Origin: Yersinia massiliensis
GTDB taxonomy: Bacteria > Pseudomonadota > Gammaproteobacteria > Enterobacterales > Enterobacteriaceae
Direction: 5' to 3'
NCBI RefSeq assembly: GCF_003048255.1
Contig: NZ_CP028487.1
Span: 558,001 to 622,000, forward strand
Length of the DNA stretch: 64,000 nt
Shown piece after piece: positions 49,744 through 60,804 of this stretch. Position 1 is the first letter of the stretch, and each line of letters starts with the position of its first letter. The position numbers and the translations under genes were made by a program. The notes beneath the pieces are model-generated. The model ran no database searches and had not been told where the DNA came from. It worked only from the letters and a program-made list of their open reading frames with translations.

Positions 49744-50667
49744 ATGAAAGTGACGTTAGAAGAGTTACAGGCTTTCACCTCGGTGATCGACTGTGGCTCG
49801 ATTACGGCAGCTGCAGAGCAGCGTAATCAGACGACATCGGGTATCAGCCGTGCTTTAAGCCGGCTGGAGAAAAAACTGGCCACTACGCTGCTGCGTCGCA
49901 CTACTCGGCGCTTGGAGTTGACCGAAGAAGGTGAGTTATTCCTCAGCCATGCGCGGCAGATTATTGCTGCGGTAGATGATGCTGAAGAGCAAATTGCGCT
50001 GCGTCGATTACAGCCAGCGGGACGGCTGCGGGTGAATGCAGCCGCTCCGTTTATGCAACACGTGATTGTGCCGATGGTCACTGGATTTCGTGCGTTATAC
50101 CCGCAAATCCTTCTCGAATTAAATACCGATGATCTTAATATCGATCTCCTTGAACAACGCACCGATATTGCGATCCGTATCGGCGCGTTGCGTGACTCGA
50201 CGATCCATGCTCGCTTGCTCGGAGCCAGTCGAGTACGTATCCTCGCCAGCCCTGATTATCTCGAACGCCACGGTACACCACACAATATCGACGACTTAGC
50301 AAACCATAGCTTGTTGGGGTTCACGCAACCTGAATCTCTCAATCAGTGGTCATTGCCCCATTTGCCGACAGGACGAACCTCAATCATCCCCAATCTAGCT
50401 GCCTCCAGTGGTGAAACTCTGCGTTTACTAGCTTTGCAAGGGGAAGGGATCGTTGAGTTATCTGATTTTATGACCCGAGAGGATCAGCGAGCAGGGCGTT
50501 TAGTTGAAGTCATGCCCGACAAAATTTTGGAAACTTGGCAACCCATCAACGCTGTTTATTATCGTAATACGCAGCTTGCGGCGCGGATTATGTGTTTTCT
50601 GGATTATGTGAGTGAGCAGATTCGGTTGCGGGGGCGTGATTGGCTCAAAGATCCCCTTCGCCCTTGA
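49744..50667 (+). CDS. LysR-family transcriptional regulator
   Basis: 307 residues. The N-terminal winged helix begins VTLEELQAFTSVIDCGSITA with helix-turn-helix QRNQTTSGISRALSRLEKKL (about 26-45). A periplasmic-binding-like effector domain spans about 90-290, and AASSGETLRLLALQGEGIVE is typical of the DsdC/AaeR-like group. It starts 3 bases after the parE stop, so it may be co-transcribed. The neighbouring convergent quinone-redox genes ygiN and mdaB are plausible but unproven targets. Its stop codon lies inside repeat array C, which thus forms its last codons. Confidence 0.88.
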   Translation: MKVTLEELQAFTSVIDCGSITAAAEQRNQTTSGISRALSRLEKKLATTLLRRTTRRLELTEEGELFLSHARQIIAAVDDAEEQIALRRLQPAGRLRVNAAAPFMQHVIVPMVTGFRALYPQILLELNTDDLNIDLLEQRTDIAIRIGALRDSTIHARLLGASRVRILASPDYLERHGTPHNIDDLANHSLLGFTQPESLNQWSLPHLPTGRTSIIPNLAASSGETLRLLALQGEGIVELSDFMTREDQRAGRLVEVMPDKILETWQPINAVYYRNTQLAARIMCFLDYVSEQIRLRGRDWLKDPLRP

Positions 50668-50897
50668 CGCAGCAGCGTTGTTAGCGGCACTCGCGCACCC
50701 GAATCACTGACTTGAGTCAGCTCATCGGGATTTACTCGTTTGCTGCCTAGCTGCAACGCCAATGGCTTTGGGGATACCCCTTCGCCCTTGACGCCGCAGC
50801 GTTGTTAGCGGCACTCGCGCACCCGAATCACTGACTTGAGTCAGCTCATCGGGATTTACTCGCTTGCTGCCTAGCTGCAAGGCCAATGGCGTTGGGG
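50661..50897. repeat. Tandem repeat array C, about 124-bp units, 2 copies
   Basis: Units begin CCCTTGACGC(A/C)GCAGCG at 50661 and 50785. The central hairpin is CTGACTTGAGTCAG within CCCGA..TCGGG, and the outer arms are as in arrays A and B. It occupies the whole gap between the LysR gene and ygiN, which are convergent. Confidence 0.94.
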
Positions 50898-50904
50898 TGA
50901 GGCG

Positions 50905-51210
50905 TTACGCATTATCCAGAATATGAATATTCACACCCAGCACATCATCTTTGGTGACTTCATGATGCTGCTGCATATGTTGCGTCTGTAAATGCAACTC
51001 CAAATGGTGGACGCTTTGCCACTTCTCTAACATGAAAATAGAATCCGGCGATTTCTTTTGCCAATCGAGCTGAGTCGATACATCCACCATCGGGCGGTAA
51101 GCGCCACAACCGTCTTCTGCTAACACTGAAGGGAGAAGCTTCCCAATGGCCTGCAATACGGCCTCACGACGCCCCGGTTTAACTTTTATTTCTGCAAAAA
51201 CAGTAATCAT
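50905..51210 (-). CDS. ygiN: Quinol monooxygenase YgiN
   Basis: 101 residues of the ABM (antibiotic biosynthesis monooxygenase) dimeric ferredoxin-like fold. MITVFAEIKVKPGRREAVLQ at the N-terminus and SIFMLEKWQSVHHLELHLQT (about 58-77) are family-typical. In E. coli YgiN oxidises menadiol and forms a possible quinone cycle with MdaB. It lies 30 bases downstream of mdaB on the same strand. Confidence 0.93.
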   Translation of the reverse strand: MITVFAEIKVKPGRREAVLQAIGKLLPSVLAEDGCGAYRPMVDVSTQLDWQKKSPDSIFMLEKWQSVHHLELHLQTQHMQQHHEVTKDDVLGVNIHILDNA

Positions 51211-51240
51211 TGCTGCCTCAAATGACCTAATGGTAAGAAT

Positions 51241-51834
51241 TTAAGCGGTCTGACCGTTAAAATGCTCAGCCAAATGCTGATGATAACGACGAATATCCCC
51301 TTCAATATCAGGTTGTTTCATGACGTCATTACACATAAATGTTGGTAATGGCTCCATGCCAAGGAATTGGTTGGCTTTATGGAAATGCAGATACACGCCA
51401 TCTACCCCGACGCCCTCAAAAAACTGTGTAGGATCGGTAAAGGCTTCAATTGGTGCATTCCAGGTTACTGAAAGCATGTACTTTTTACCTTGAATCAAAC
51501 CACCAGAGCCGTAGCCTTTAGTCACATCGGAGCGGGTACGGCCATCACTTTGATACAAACGGCCATGACCAAAGGTAAAGACTTCATCAATGTATTTTTT
51601 CAAAATCCATGGCTCACCCATCCACCAAGCGGGCATCTGGTAAATGACAGTATCAGCCCACAGGTAATTTTCAATTTCACTTTCAATATCATAACCTTGG
51701 TCAACTGTAGTGACTTTAACCTGATGACCACTTTCCTGCAAAAAGTCGGCGGCTACATTAGTGAGAGTGAGATTAAGCGCGCCTTTGGAGTGCGCAAATT
51801 CTTTCATTGCGTTAATAATTAATACGTTACTCAT
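51241..51834 (-). CDS. mdaB: NADPH:quinone reductase MdaB
   Basis: 197 residues from the ATG at 51834 (MSNVLIINAMKEFAHSKGAL); the longer upstream frame is unsupported. Flavodoxin-like FAD enzyme reducing quinones by two electrons. Signatures are YQMPAWWMGEPWILKKYIDE (about 65-84) and KYMLSVTWNAPIEAF. Pairs with ygiN as in E. coli. Confidence 0.94.
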   Translation of the reverse strand: MSNVLIINAMKEFAHSKGALNLTLTNVAADFLQESGHQVKVTTVDQGYDIESEIENYLWADTVIYQMPAWWMGEPWILKKYIDEVFTFGHGRLYQSDGRTRSDVTKGYGSGGLIQGKKYMLSVTWNAPIEAFTDPTQFFEGVGVDGVYLHFHKANQFLGMEPLPTFMCNDVMKQPDIEGDIRRYHQHLAEHFNGQTA

Positions 51835-52179
51835 TGGGATAATCCTTGTATAGCTAGGAACCGATAGCGCAGATAAATATATGGCTCGGAATAGTGAGTA
51901 TGCTAATGGGTACATGACCAGAGAAAAATGTACAATTATGCATAACACTCTTGCTCATTTAGCAACAAAAGCGATGTATTAAGGCTGTTTCGTTTCTTTA
52001 GTGAGTTCGACAGTGGGGAAATTTACTCTGTTGAAGGGGAAAGATTGAGATTCTCTGCGGATTGTGACAGTCACCCTGCAGATGAGGTACTATCGCGGGC
52101 AGAATTCGACAATAAACTTGCGGTGCCGATCCGCTGACGCCCAGTGATCGCCATTCCAGAGTCTGAGGATATTTGAGTA
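51835..52179. promoter_or_regulatory. Divergent mdaB / parC upstream region
   Basis: 345 bases with no convincing gene. A GAGTCTGAGGATATT leader precedes the parC ATG by about 10 bases, with GAGG as a usable ribosome binding site. I could not fix promoters with confidence. Confidence 0.4.
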
Positions 52180-54453
52180 ATGAGTGATTTGACTCATGAC
52201 GGTGCAGAACGCTTACCGCTGCACACCTTTACTGAAAACGCCTATCTGAACTATTCCATGTACGTCATCATGGATCGGGCGTTGCCATTTATCGGCGATG
52301 GTTTGAAACCCGTCCAGCGGCGCATTGTTTATGCGATGTCTGAACTGGGGCTAAGCAATAGCGCGAAATTCAAAAAATCTGCTCGTACTGTGGGTGACGT
52401 GCTGGGTAAATATCATCCTCATGGCGACAGCGCTTGTTATGAGGCGATGGTCCTGATGGCGCAGCCATTCTCTTACCGCTATCCGCTGGTGGATGGGCAA
52501 GGGAACTGGGGGGCACCAGATGATCCTAAGTCTTTTGCGGCGATGCGTTACACCGAATCACGTCTGTCAAAATACGCCGAAGTTTTGTTGAGCGAGCTAG
52601 GCCAAGGTACGGTTGATTGGGTGCCAAACTTCGACGGCACCATGCAGGAGCCGAAAATGCTGCCTGCACGCCTGCCGAACATTTTGCTCAACGGCACCAC
52701 AGGTATTGCTGTCGGGATGGCAACCGATATTCCACCTCATAACGTACGTGAAGTTGCTCAGGCGGTGATCGCACTTATCGATAAACCTGCGACGTCGCTC
52801 GAAGAATTGCTGGAATTCGTGCAAGGGCCAGATTTCCCAACGGAAGCTGAGATCATTACGCCTCGTAATGAAATTCGTAAAATTTACGAGAATGGCCGTG
52901 GCTCTGTACGTATGCGGGCATTGTGGAAGAAAGAAGACGGTAGTGCGGTTATTACCGCATTGCCGCATCAGGTTTCCGGTGCCAAAGTGTTGGAACAAAT
53001 TGCCAGCCAGATGCGCGCTAAGAAATTGCCGATGGTCGAAGATTTGCGTGATGAATCTGACCATGAAAACCCGACTCGCCTAGTTATTGTTCCGCGTACT
53101 AACCGAGTCGATCTGGATCAAGTGATGCACCATCTGTTCGCCACGACAGATCTGGAAAGAAGCTACCGCATCAATATGAATATGATCGGTTTGGATCATC
53201 GTCCATCAGTCAAAGGGCTGTTGGAGATCCTCACCGAGTGGCTGGTCTTCCGTCGTCAAACTGTGCGTAACCGATTGAACTACCGTTTGGAAAAGGTACT
53301 GAAGCGGTTGCATATTTTAGAAGGTTTATTGATTGCCTTCCTAAACATTGATGAAGTTATTCGTATCATCCGCACTGAAGATGAACCGAAACCGTTGCTG
53401 ATGCAGCATTTTGGTATCTCTGAGACGCAGGCTGAAGCGATCCTCGAACTGAAACTCCGCCATTTAGCCAAACTGGAAGAGATGAAGATTCGTGGTGAGC
53501 AGGATGAACTGGCTAAAGAACGTGATCAATTGCAGGCATTGTTAGCATCAGAACGCAAACTTAATACTCTGATCAAAAAAGAGATTCAAGCTGATGCCGA
53601 GGCCTATGGCGATGAACGTCGTTCGCCATTGACTGAACGCGCTGAAGCGAAAGCCATGAGTGATCATGACATTGTGCCTTCTGAACCGGTGACCATCGTA
53701 TTGTCTGAAATGGGCTGGGTGCGCAGTGCCAAAGGCCATGATATTGACCCGAGCGGGCTAAGTTATAAAGCGGGTGACAGCTTCCGTGCAGCCGCTCGTG
53801 GCATGAGTAACCAGCCCGTGGTGTTTATTGATTCAACGGGTCGTAGTTATGCGTTAGATCCGCTGACGTTACCTTCTGCTCGTGGGCAAGGGGAACCGCT
53901 GACCGGTAAATTGACGCCACCGCCGGGCGCGACCATTGAGCAGGTCTTAATGGCTCCGGATGACCAGAAATTATTAATGGCTTCGGATGCGGGCTATGGC
54001 TTTGTTTGCACTTTCAATGATTTGGTTGCTAAAAACCGAGCCGGTAAAACAATGATCACGTTGCCGGAGAATGCTAAGGCACTGCCGCCATTAGAAATTC
54101 ATGGCCCAGATGATATGTTGTTATCCATCACGGCTGCTGGGCGTATGTTAATGTTCCCTGTTGCTGATTTACCTGAATTATCAAAAGGTAAAGGGAATAA
54201 GATTGTATCAATTCCTGGCGCGCAAGCGGCCGCAGGTGAAGATCGTCTGGCGTGGCTATTTGTGTTGCCGCCGCAAACTTCAGTGACACTGCACTTTGGG
54301 AAACGTAAATTAACGCTACGACCTGAAGATTTGCAGAAATTCCGTGCTGAACGAGGCCGTAAAGGTTCACCGTTGCCTCGAGGGCTGCAACGTATTGATC
54401 GTGTAGATATTGATGCACCAGCGCCGGCAGCACCAGCAGAGGGTGATGCCTAA
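52180..54453 (+). CDS. parC: DNA topoisomerase IV subunit A (ParC)
   Basis: 757 residues (E. coli 752). It is the DNA breakage-reunion subunit. The catalytic tyrosine is Y124 in AMRYTESRL (E. coli Y120; the N-terminus here is 4 residues longer). The quinolone-determining region reads [14 protein letters not shown] with Ser84 and Glu88, equivalent to wild-type E. coli S80 and E84, so no common resistance change is visible. The C-terminal beta-pinwheel begins near residue 500. Confidence 0.98.
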   Translation: MSDLTHDGAERLPLHTFTENAYLNYSMYVIMDRALPFIGDGLKPVQRRIVYAMSELGLSNSAKFKKSARTVGDVLGKYHPHGDSACYEAMVLMAQPFSYRYPLVDGQGNWGAPDDPKSFAAMRYTESRLSKYAEVLLSELGQGTVDWVPNFDGTMQEPKMLPARLPNILLNGTTGIAVGMATDIPPHNVREVAQAVIALIDKPATSLEELLEFVQGPDFPTEAEIITPRNEIRKIYENGRGSVRMRALWKKEDGSAVITALPHQVSGAKVLEQIASQMRAKKLPMVEDLRDESDHENPTRLVIVPRTNRVDLDQVMHHLFATTDLERSYRINMNMIGLDHRPSVKGLLEILTEWLVFRRQTVRNRLNYRLEKVLKRLHILEGLLIAFLNIDEVIRIIRTEDEPKPLLMQHFGISETQAEAILELKLRHLAKLEEMKIRGEQDELAKERDQLQALLASERKLNTLIKKEIQADAEAYGDERRSPLTERAEAKAMSDHDIVPSEPVTIVLSEMGWVRSAKGHDIDPSGLSYKAGDSFRAAARGMSNQPVVFIDSTGRSYALDPLTLPSARGQGEPLTGKLTPPPGATIEQVLMAPDDQKLLMASDAGYGFVCTFNDLVAKNRAGKTMITLPENAKALPPLEIHGPDDMLLSITAAGRMLMFPVADLPELSKGKGNKIVSIPGAQAAAGEDRLAWLFVLPPQTSVTLHFGKRKLTLRPEDLQKFRAERGRKGSPLPRGLQRIDRVDIDAPAPAAPAEGDA

Positions 54454-54651
54454 TATCCTAAGTGACTGGAATCTCAGAAAGGGACTAGCGGGTAAAAAGG
54501 TACTAGCGGGTAAATGTAACAGGCGGCGCGCGCATTTTGCGCGCGTTGTCGCGTAACATGATAATGGCAAGCAATCAGCGCGGTTTTTTGTTGCTAAGCC
54601 GTTATACTAGCGTCGATTAGGTGTCTAAGAGTCAGTGTTTAAGAGGGTGTT

Positions 54652-55392
54652 ATGTTATTAATTTTGCGCACGGTACTGGCTGTTTTATATTGTGTTCTGG
54701 TGTGTGTGTTTGGTTCTATTTATTGCCTATTTAGGCCGCGTAATCCGCGTAATCTCGCCACGTTTGCCCATCTATTTGGCCGGATGTCTGTGCTGTTTGG
54801 CATTACGGTTGAACAACGCATACCCAAAGAGGCTGCTGATTACGGCACCTGTATTTATATCGCTAACCATCAAAATAATTACGATATGGTCACCATGTCG
54901 AATGTGGTTCAATCCGGTACGGTGACCGTGGGTAAAAAGAGTTTATTATGGGTGCCATTATTTGGCCCACTTTACTGGTTGACCGGAAATTTGCTCATCG
55001 ATCGCGATAATCGCGCTAAAGCGCACGGCACTATCGCTCAGGTTGTTGAGCAGGTACAAAAAAGAAATGTCTCTATCTGGATGTTCCCAGAAGGTACTCG
55101 TAGCCGTGGCCGCGGGTTATTGCCATTTAAGACCGGCGCTTTTCATGCCGCTATAGCTGCGGGTGTGCCGATTGTGCCGATTTGTGTCTCGAGCACAAAC
55201 CACATCAACCTCAATCGTTGGTCCAACGGCAAAGTGATTGTAGAAATCATGCCGCCAGTAGATACCTCAGGTTATGGCAAAGAGCGAGTGCGCGAGTTGT
55301 CAGAGCATTGTCGCAATTTAATGCTGGCTAAAATTGAGCAACTCGATGCGGAAATTGCCCAAGAGTCACAACAGGCGGCGATTGAAAAGTAG
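54652..55392 (+). CDS. plsC: 1-acylglycerol-3-phosphate acyltransferase PlsC
   Basis: 246 residues (E. coli 245). It is an inner-membrane enzyme making phosphatidic acid. An N-terminal transmembrane helix is followed by the acyltransferase motifs: catalytic IANHQNNYDMVTM (HX4D, about 73-85), GNLLIDRDNR, and FPEGTRSRGRGLL (about 144-156). It lies between parC and ftsP, the E. coli order. Confidence 0.97.
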   Translation: MLLILRTVLAVLYCVLVCVFGSIYCLFRPRNPRNLATFAHLFGRMSVLFGITVEQRIPKEAADYGTCIYIANHQNNYDMVTMSNVVQSGTVTVGKKSLLWVPLFGPLYWLTGNLLIDRDNRAKAHGTIAQVVEQVQKRNVSIWMFPEGTRSRGRGLLPFKTGAFHAAIAAGVPIVPICVSSTNHINLNRWSNGKVIVEIMPPVDTSGYGKERVRELSEHCRNLMLAKIEQLDAEIAQESQQAAIEK

Positions 55393-55591
55393 TCTATTAG
55401 TTGCGGCGGGTCAGTGAGTACGCCTCGCTATAAGATTGAAATTGGCCTTGATTCAAGCGAATTTTGGTTGAAGTGAAATTTGGGTTTTCATTTAAGCGGC
55501 CTCGGCCGTGAGCGTTTTGCCGTGCTTCAGCGTTATTCGCAGTCAGGCAAAATATTGCAGTAGATTTGATTGTGGTTTTCACGGAGAAGAT

Positions 55592-57010
55592 ATGTCACTC
55601 AGTCGTCGCCAGTTCATTCAGGCCACGGGCTTAGCGCTAGGTGCTGGCTCGTTGCCATTGAGGGCACAGGCTAATAGCACCAAACAACCCTCGCTACCAG
55701 TTCCCCCTTTGCTGGAGTCCCGTCGCGGTCAACCGTTGTTTTTGACCTTACAGCGAGCGCACTGGGCATTTAGTGGTGGTCAGAAAGCGGCTGTTTGGGG
55801 CATTAACGGCATGTATTTGGGGCCGACCGTCAGGGTTTTCAGTGGCGATGACGTCAAACTCATTTACAGCAATCGTTTGACTGAGCCGGTATCCATGACG
55901 ATAAGTGGGCTGCAAGTCCCAGGTACGTTAATGGGGGGCGCGGCCCGTATGATTTCTCCTGGTTCCGATTGGTCGCCGGTATTACCTATAAGGCAAGCGG
56001 CGGCGACCCTTTGGTATCATGCTAATACACCCAACCGCATGGCTCCGCATGTTTATAACGGGCTGGCGGGTATGTGGCTGGTGGAAGATGCCACTAGCAA
56101 AGGGATGCCTTTGCCGAACCATTACGGCGTTGATGATTTCCCGATTATTATTCAGGATAAGCGGCTAGATAACTTTGGCGTACCGGAATACGACCCACCT
56201 GCTAAAGGGGGATTTGTCGGTGATACGTTGCTGGTTAACGGAGTGCAAAGCCCGTTTGTAGAAGTTTCTCGTGGTTGGGTGCGCTTACGTTTACTTAATG
56301 CCTCTAACTCACGCCGTTATACCTTACAACTTAGTGATGGTCGCCCACTCCATGTTGTTGCCAGTGACCAAGGGTTCCTGCCCGCGCCAGTCGCCGTGCA
56401 GCAACTTTCGCTGGCCCCAGGCGAGCGGCGTGAAGTTGTCATCGATATGTCGCAAGGCAGTGAAGTCTCCATCACTGCGGGCGATTCCGCTGGCATTATG
56501 GATCGCCTGCGCGGTTTATTTGAGCCATCCAGTATTTTGATTTCTACCTTGGTTTTGACCTTAAAACCGACGGGCTTGCTGCCATTAGTGACTGATAATC
56601 TCCCTATGCGCTTACTCGCTGATCAGATTCTAGATGGCAGCGTGGTTCGTTCACGCGAGTTCAGGTTGGGGGATGATTTGCCGGGTATCAATGGCGTTAT
56701 CTGGGATATGGGGCGCGTTGATGCTCAGGCACAGCAAGGGACTTGGGAACGTTGGACGTTACACGCTGATATGCCACAAGCATTCCATATCCAAGGCGTC
56801 TCTTTCTTAGTGAAGAAAGTAAACGGCGCATCTGCAATGGCCGAAGATCGCGGTTGGAAAGATACTGTCTGGGTTGATGGTGATGTGGAGCTGCTGGTGT
56901 ATTTCAATCAAGTGTCTTCTGAACACTTCCCGTTCTTGTTCCACAGCCAAACGCTTGAGATGGCGGATCGCGGTTCAGCGGGGCAGTTGGTGACGGCGGC
57001 AGCACCGTAG
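55592..57010 (+). CDS. ftsP: Cell division protein FtsP (SufI)
   Basis: 472 residues (E. coli 470) from the ATG at 55592. The Tat signal peptide has SRRQFIQATGLALGAGSLPL with twin arginine and exports the folded protein. The mature part has three cupredoxin domains of the multicopper oxidase family, but the copper-ligand His clusters (HxH, HCHxxxH) are absent, as known for SufI. It stabilises the divisome under stress. The longer upstream frame lacks the Tat N-terminus, so the internal ATG is right. Confidence 0.96.
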   Translation: MSLSRRQFIQATGLALGAGSLPLRAQANSTKQPSLPVPPLLESRRGQPLFLTLQRAHWAFSGGQKAAVWGINGMYLGPTVRVFSGDDVKLIYSNRLTEPVSMTISGLQVPGTLMGGAARMISPGSDWSPVLPIRQAAATLWYHANTPNRMAPHVYNGLAGMWLVEDATSKGMPLPNHYGVDDFPIIIQDKRLDNFGVPEYDPPAKGGFVGDTLLVNGVQSPFVEVSRGWVRLRLLNASNSRRYTLQLSDGRPLHVVASDQGFLPAPVAVQQLSLAPGERREVVIDMSQGSEVSITAGDSAGIMDRLRGLFEPSSILISTLVLTLKPTGLLPLVTDNLPMRLLADQILDGSVVRSREFRLGDDLPGINGVIWDMGRVDAQAQQGTWERWTLHADMPQAFHIQGVSFLVKKVNGASAMAEDRGWKDTVWVDGDVELLVYFNQVSSEHFPFLFHSQTLEMADRGSAGQLVTAAAP

Positions 57011-57680
57011 AAAGAATACGCACCTTAATCGCCAAATGGGCCATGAGCGTGGCCCCTTTGGAAACCCGCGCTTGCGCACGTATCGCTTGCCTGCTTCGCA
57101 GGTTCCCTCACTCATCGTTTCGGCTGACGGACGGCTTTATTCGCATCCCTGCTCATGGCGCCTAAAACGGGCGTCCTGCCCGTTTTCCTTGCCTTCACTC
57201 TTCATTCGGCAGCTCAAATGTGCTTTTAAACTTCAAGGTCAACACCATGATTTTTAGGTCTTGGGTCTTGACCTTAAGCGCAATCAGAAAAATTGCCGAC
57301 AAAGCTTGCAGGCCGAATGAGCCGCATGGACGCGGCGAAAGGGGCTGTCGAGCTGGGAGCGAGTCAGCACCGGTTCGATAAGCCGGCAAGCTGCAGGAGG
57401 GGATGGCGAAGCCACAATATTTCGCGCAAAGGCGCAGGTGTTGGGCCGCCGCCCTGCGGCCCGACTCGGTTGAGGCGACACAGGCAAAGTGATCACCGAA
57501 CGAATAGCAACCGAAACCAGATCCGGTCTTCAACCGAAACTAGATCCAACCCTCATTGAAATTGAAACCAAAACCACCATTATCCTTCCTCTTCTAATGG
57601 ATAAATGCGTATAATCCCCGCCCGGTGATGATTTCTTAACCCGAACCACCTCAACTTTCCCCAATTCGAAGAGTGTTGCC
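57011..57680. other. 670-base gap with terminator and structured GC-rich sequence
   Basis: No credible gene. It holds a GGCCA-TGAGCG-TGGCC hairpin near 57040-57055 and the terminator at 57164-57188. A GC-rich, dyad-containing block follows at about 57285-57480 (for example GCCGCCGCCCTGCGGCC), then short direct repeats CAACCGAAACnAGATCC at about 57507-57550. The block has no extended reading frame on either strand with family resemblance and may be an interspersed element or gene remnant. Confidence 0.5.
57164..57188 (+). terminator. Rho-independent terminator downstream of ftsP
   Basis: AAAACGGGC-GTCCT-GCCCGTTTT, a perfect 9-bp stem with T-run, 154 bases past the ftsP stop. Confidence 0.8.
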
Positions 57681-59951
57681 ATGAGTACCAGCCTGATCCA
57701 ACCAGAACGTGACCTATTCTCCTATCAGCCATATTGGGCTGAATGCTACGGCACTGCGCCATTCTTGCCGATGTCACGGGAGGAAATGGACGTACTAGGC
57801 TGGGACAGCTGCGATATTATTGTCATCACTGGTGATGCTTATGTTGATCACCCAAGTTTCGGAATGGCTATCATTGGTCGGATGCTAGAGGCCCAAGGCT
57901 TCCGCGTGGGCATTATCGCTCAGCCAGATTGGACCAATAAAAATGATTTCATGCGCCTTGGTGAGCCGAATCTGTTTTTTGGTGTGACCGCCGGAAACAT
58001 GGACTCGATGATCAACCGTTACACGGCTGACCGAAAGTTGCGTCATGACGATGCCTATACGCCCGATAATGAAAGCGGTAAGCGACCAGACCGTGCCACA
58101 TTGGTCTATAGCCAGCGCTGCAAAGAAGCCTATAGCCATGTGCCTGTCTTGCTCGGCGGTATTGAGGCCAGCTTGCGGCGCATTGCCCATTACGATTATT
58201 GGTCAGACACAGTACGCCGTTCGGTTATCGTGGATGCGAAAGCAGATATGTTGGTCTACGGTAATGGCGAGCGGCCACTGGTTGAAGTTGCGCATCGTCT
58301 GGCAGCCGGTGAGAAAATCGCCGACATTCAAGATGTTCGTAACACGGTCGTGATGCGCAAAACGGCGCTACCAGGCTGGAGTGGGGTAGATTCTACCCGT
58401 ATAGATAACCCCGGCCGTATTGAAGCTATCCCCAATCCATATGGCGAAGATTTACCCTGCGCAACGAATGAGATCCCTGAGCCGGAAGCTAAACCTGTTA
58501 CTGTGCGTGCCGCCAAGCCCAAGCCATGGGAGAAAACCTATGTCTTGCTGCCTTCCTATGAAAAAGTGAAAGCAGACAAAGTGTTATATGCGCATACATC
58601 GCGGATTTTGCATCATGAAACGAACCCCGGTTGCGCTCGTGCATTGATGCAAAAACATGGCGACCGCTATATTTGGATCAATCCGCCAGCCATTCCGCTG
58701 AGCACAGACGAGATGGACAGCGTTTTCGGGCTCCCTTATCAGCGTGTGCCGCATCCTTCTTATGGGAAATCACCTATCCCAGCGTACGACATGATTCGCT
58801 TCTCGGTTAACATCATGCGCGGATGCTATGGCGGCTGTTCATTCTGCTCCATTACTGAGCATGAAGGGCGTATTATTCAGAGTCGTTCAGAGGATTCCAT
58901 TATTCGCGAGATCGAAGAGATTCGCGATAAAGTGCCTGGTTTTACCGGCATTATTTCCGATCTAGGTGGCCCGACAGCGAACATGTATATGTTACGTTGC
59001 CAATCACCGCGTGCTGAACAAACGTGCCGCCGCGCATCTTGCGTTTATCCTGATATTTGCCAGCACATGGACACCAACCACGAGCCGACCATTTCCCTCT
59101 ATCGGCGGGCGCGTGATTTGAAAGGGATCAAAAAGATCCTGATTGCCTCAGGGGTACGTTACGATATTGCAGTTGAAGACCCACGTTATATCAAAGAATT
59201 AGCCAGCCACCATGTGGGCGGTTATTTGAAAATAGCGCCGGAACACACGGAGGAAGGGCCACTTTCCAAAATGATGAAACCGGGCATGGGCAGCTATCAA
59301 CGCTTTAAAGAGCTATTTGATACCTACTCTAAGCAAGCGGGTAAAGAGCAGTATTTGATCCCTTACTTCATCTCTGCCCATCCGGGGACGGAAGATAAGG
59401 ACATGGTTAATTTGGCGCTGTGGTTGAAGAAAAACCGATTCCGTTTGGATCAGGTGCAGAACTTCTATCCTTCGCCATTGGCGAACTCCACCACCATGTA
59501 TTACACCGGTAAAAACCCGCTGTCGAAAGTTGGTTATAAAAGTGAAGATGTCGTGGTGCCAAAAGGCGATCGCCAGCGGCGGTTACATAAAGCATTGTTG
59601 CGCTATCATGATCCAGCTAACTGGCCAATGATTCGCGATGCATTAAGCGATATGGGGATGCAGCACCTGATTGGTAGCCGCCGTGAGTGCTTGGTACCCG
59701 CAGCGACGATTGAAGAGCAACGTGAAGCTCGCCGTGCGCTGCGCCATCATACGCCAGCGCTCACTAAACATACGTCAATCACTCGTCAGCGTCAGCCTGG
59801 TGGTCGAACACATGCCGTGCCAGCGGGGAAAAAACCGCCTTCAGCTAGTGGCGCAACAGCACCTAAATCAGCAGGTAGTAAAACCGGCGCAAATAGAGCG
59901 CCGGTGAATAAGCCGTCAGGGACGAGCAAAGGCAAAACAAAACCTCATTGA
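57681..59951 (+). CDS. ygiQ: YgiQ family radical SAM protein
   Basis: 756 residues of the UPF0313 family. The radical SAM cluster motif CX3CX2C is in [19 protein letters not shown] (about 376-394). The N-terminal B12-binding-like part holds [20 protein letters not shown]. Two further cysteine sets occur in [19 protein letters not shown]. The C-terminal 60 residues are basic and low complexity ([19 protein letters not shown]), typical of the family. Reaction unknown. The reading frame is complete, whereas E. coli K-12 carries it as a damaged gene in some versions. Confidence 0.93.
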   Translation: MSTSLIQPERDLFSYQPYWAECYGTAPFLPMSREEMDVLGWDSCDIIVITGDAYVDHPSFGMAIIGRMLEAQGFRVGIIAQPDWTNKNDFMRLGEPNLFFGVTAGNMDSMINRYTADRKLRHDDAYTPDNESGKRPDRATLVYSQRCKEAYSHVPVLLGGIEASLRRIAHYDYWSDTVRRSVIVDAKADMLVYGNGERPLVEVAHRLAAGEKIADIQDVRNTVVMRKTALPGWSGVDSTRIDNPGRIEAIPNPYGEDLPCATNEIPEPEAKPVTVRAAKPKPWEKTYVLLPSYEKVKADKVLYAHTSRILHHETNPGCARALMQKHGDRYIWINPPAIPLSTDEMDSVFGLPYQRVPHPSYGKSPIPAYDMIRFSVNIMRGCYGGCSFCSITEHEGRIIQSRSEDSIIREIEEIRDKVPGFTGIISDLGGPTANMYMLRCQSPRAEQTCRRASCVYPDICQHMDTNHEPTISLYRRARDLKGIKKILIASGVRYDIAVEDPRYIKELASHHVGGYLKIAPEHTEEGPLSKMMKPGMGSYQRFKELFDTYSKQAGKEQYLIPYFISAHPGTEDKDMVNLALWLKKNRFRLDQVQNFYPSPLANSTTMYYTGKNPLSKVGYKSEDVVVPKGDRQRRLHKALLRYHDPANWPMIRDALSDMGMQHLIGSRRECLVPAATIEEQREARRALRHHTPALTKHTSITRQRQPGGRTHAVPAGKKPPSASGATAPKSAGSKTGANRAPVNKPSGTSKGKTKPH

Positions 59952-59970
59952 GCTGAAAATCACATCTGAA

Positions 59971-60804
59971 TCAGCCGTCAGACCCGAAGACAGCCGGGTC
60001 TGGCCCTAATCGTTTACCACAATCTAACTTCGAAATTGCCGTCAACTCATCTTTGTGCAGTTTGAAGTCAAACACGTCGAAATTTTCCTTAATACGCGCT
60101 GGTGTGACTGATTTTGGAATCACAATCAGCCCGCAATCAAGATGCCATCGGATCACAATTTGTGCCGGCGTTTTGCTGTATTTTTGCGCTAACTGGCGAA
60201 TAATCTCTTGATCAAAAACACCCTGGCCTCCTTGCGCTAAGGGGCTCCAAGACTCAGTTGCAATATGATGAGTGGCATTCCAAGCATGGATCTGGCGCTG
60301 TTGTAGCAGTGGATGCAGTTCAATCTGATTGAGCGTAGGCGCAACCCCCGTTTCATCAATCAATCGTTGTAGATGCGGGATATTGAAGTTACAGACGCCA
60401 ATACTGCGGATCAAACCTTGTGCTTTTAAGGCGATAAGTTCACGCCAAGCACTGACATAATGATCCTGTGCGGGAACCGGCCAATGGATGAGATAGAGAT
60501 CGACATAATCGAGCTGAAGTTTTTGCAGGCTCTCTTCGAGCCCCTGTTTTGGGTTACGTTGGCTATCATTCCACAGTTTAGTGGTCACAAATAGCTCTTC
60601 CCGGGCGACGTTTGCCTCTTTTATTGCCTTGCCGACGCCTTCTTCATTTTTATAAATAGCCGCGGTATCCACCGACCGATAGCCCACCTCTAAAGCCTTG
60701 CTGACAGCAAGCTGCGTTTCTTCAATACTTGCCTGCCAAACGCCAAGGCCAAGTTGTGGCATCAGATTGCCATCGTGCAATTTGATAATGGGTTGCGTCG
60801 ACAT
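59971..60804 (-). CDS. dkgA: 2,5-didehydrogluconate / methylglyoxal reductase DkgA
   Basis: 277 residues of the aldo-keto reductase family. NADPH-dependent reduction of 2,5-diketo-D-gluconate, methylglyoxal and beta-keto esters. Catalytic tetrad context is YRSVDTAAIYKNEEGVGKAI (Asp and Tyr), FVTTKLWND (Lys) and LYLIHWPVP (His), with the C-terminal nucleotide-binding VIPKSVTPARIKENFDVF. It lies downstream of yqhD on the same strand and is part of the YqhC regulon in E. coli. Confidence 0.95.
   Translation of the reverse strand: MSTQPIIKLHDGNLMPQLGLGVWQASIEETQLAVSKALEVGYRSVDTAAIYKNEEGVGKAIKEANVAREELFVTTKLWNDSQRNPKQGLEESLQKLQLDYVDLYLIHWPVPAQDHYVSAWRELIALKAQGLIRSIGVCNFNIPHLQRLIDETGVAPTLNQIELHPLLQQRQIHAWNATHHIATESWSPLAQGGQGVFDQEIIRQLAQKYSKTPAQIVIRWHLDCGLIVIPKSVTPARIKENFDVFDFKLHKDELTAISKLDCGKRLGPDPAVFGSDG

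Noticed and set aside
52400..52470. Quinolone-resistance change in ParC
   Set aside because: The Ser and Glu equivalent to E. coli S80 and E84 are both wild type.
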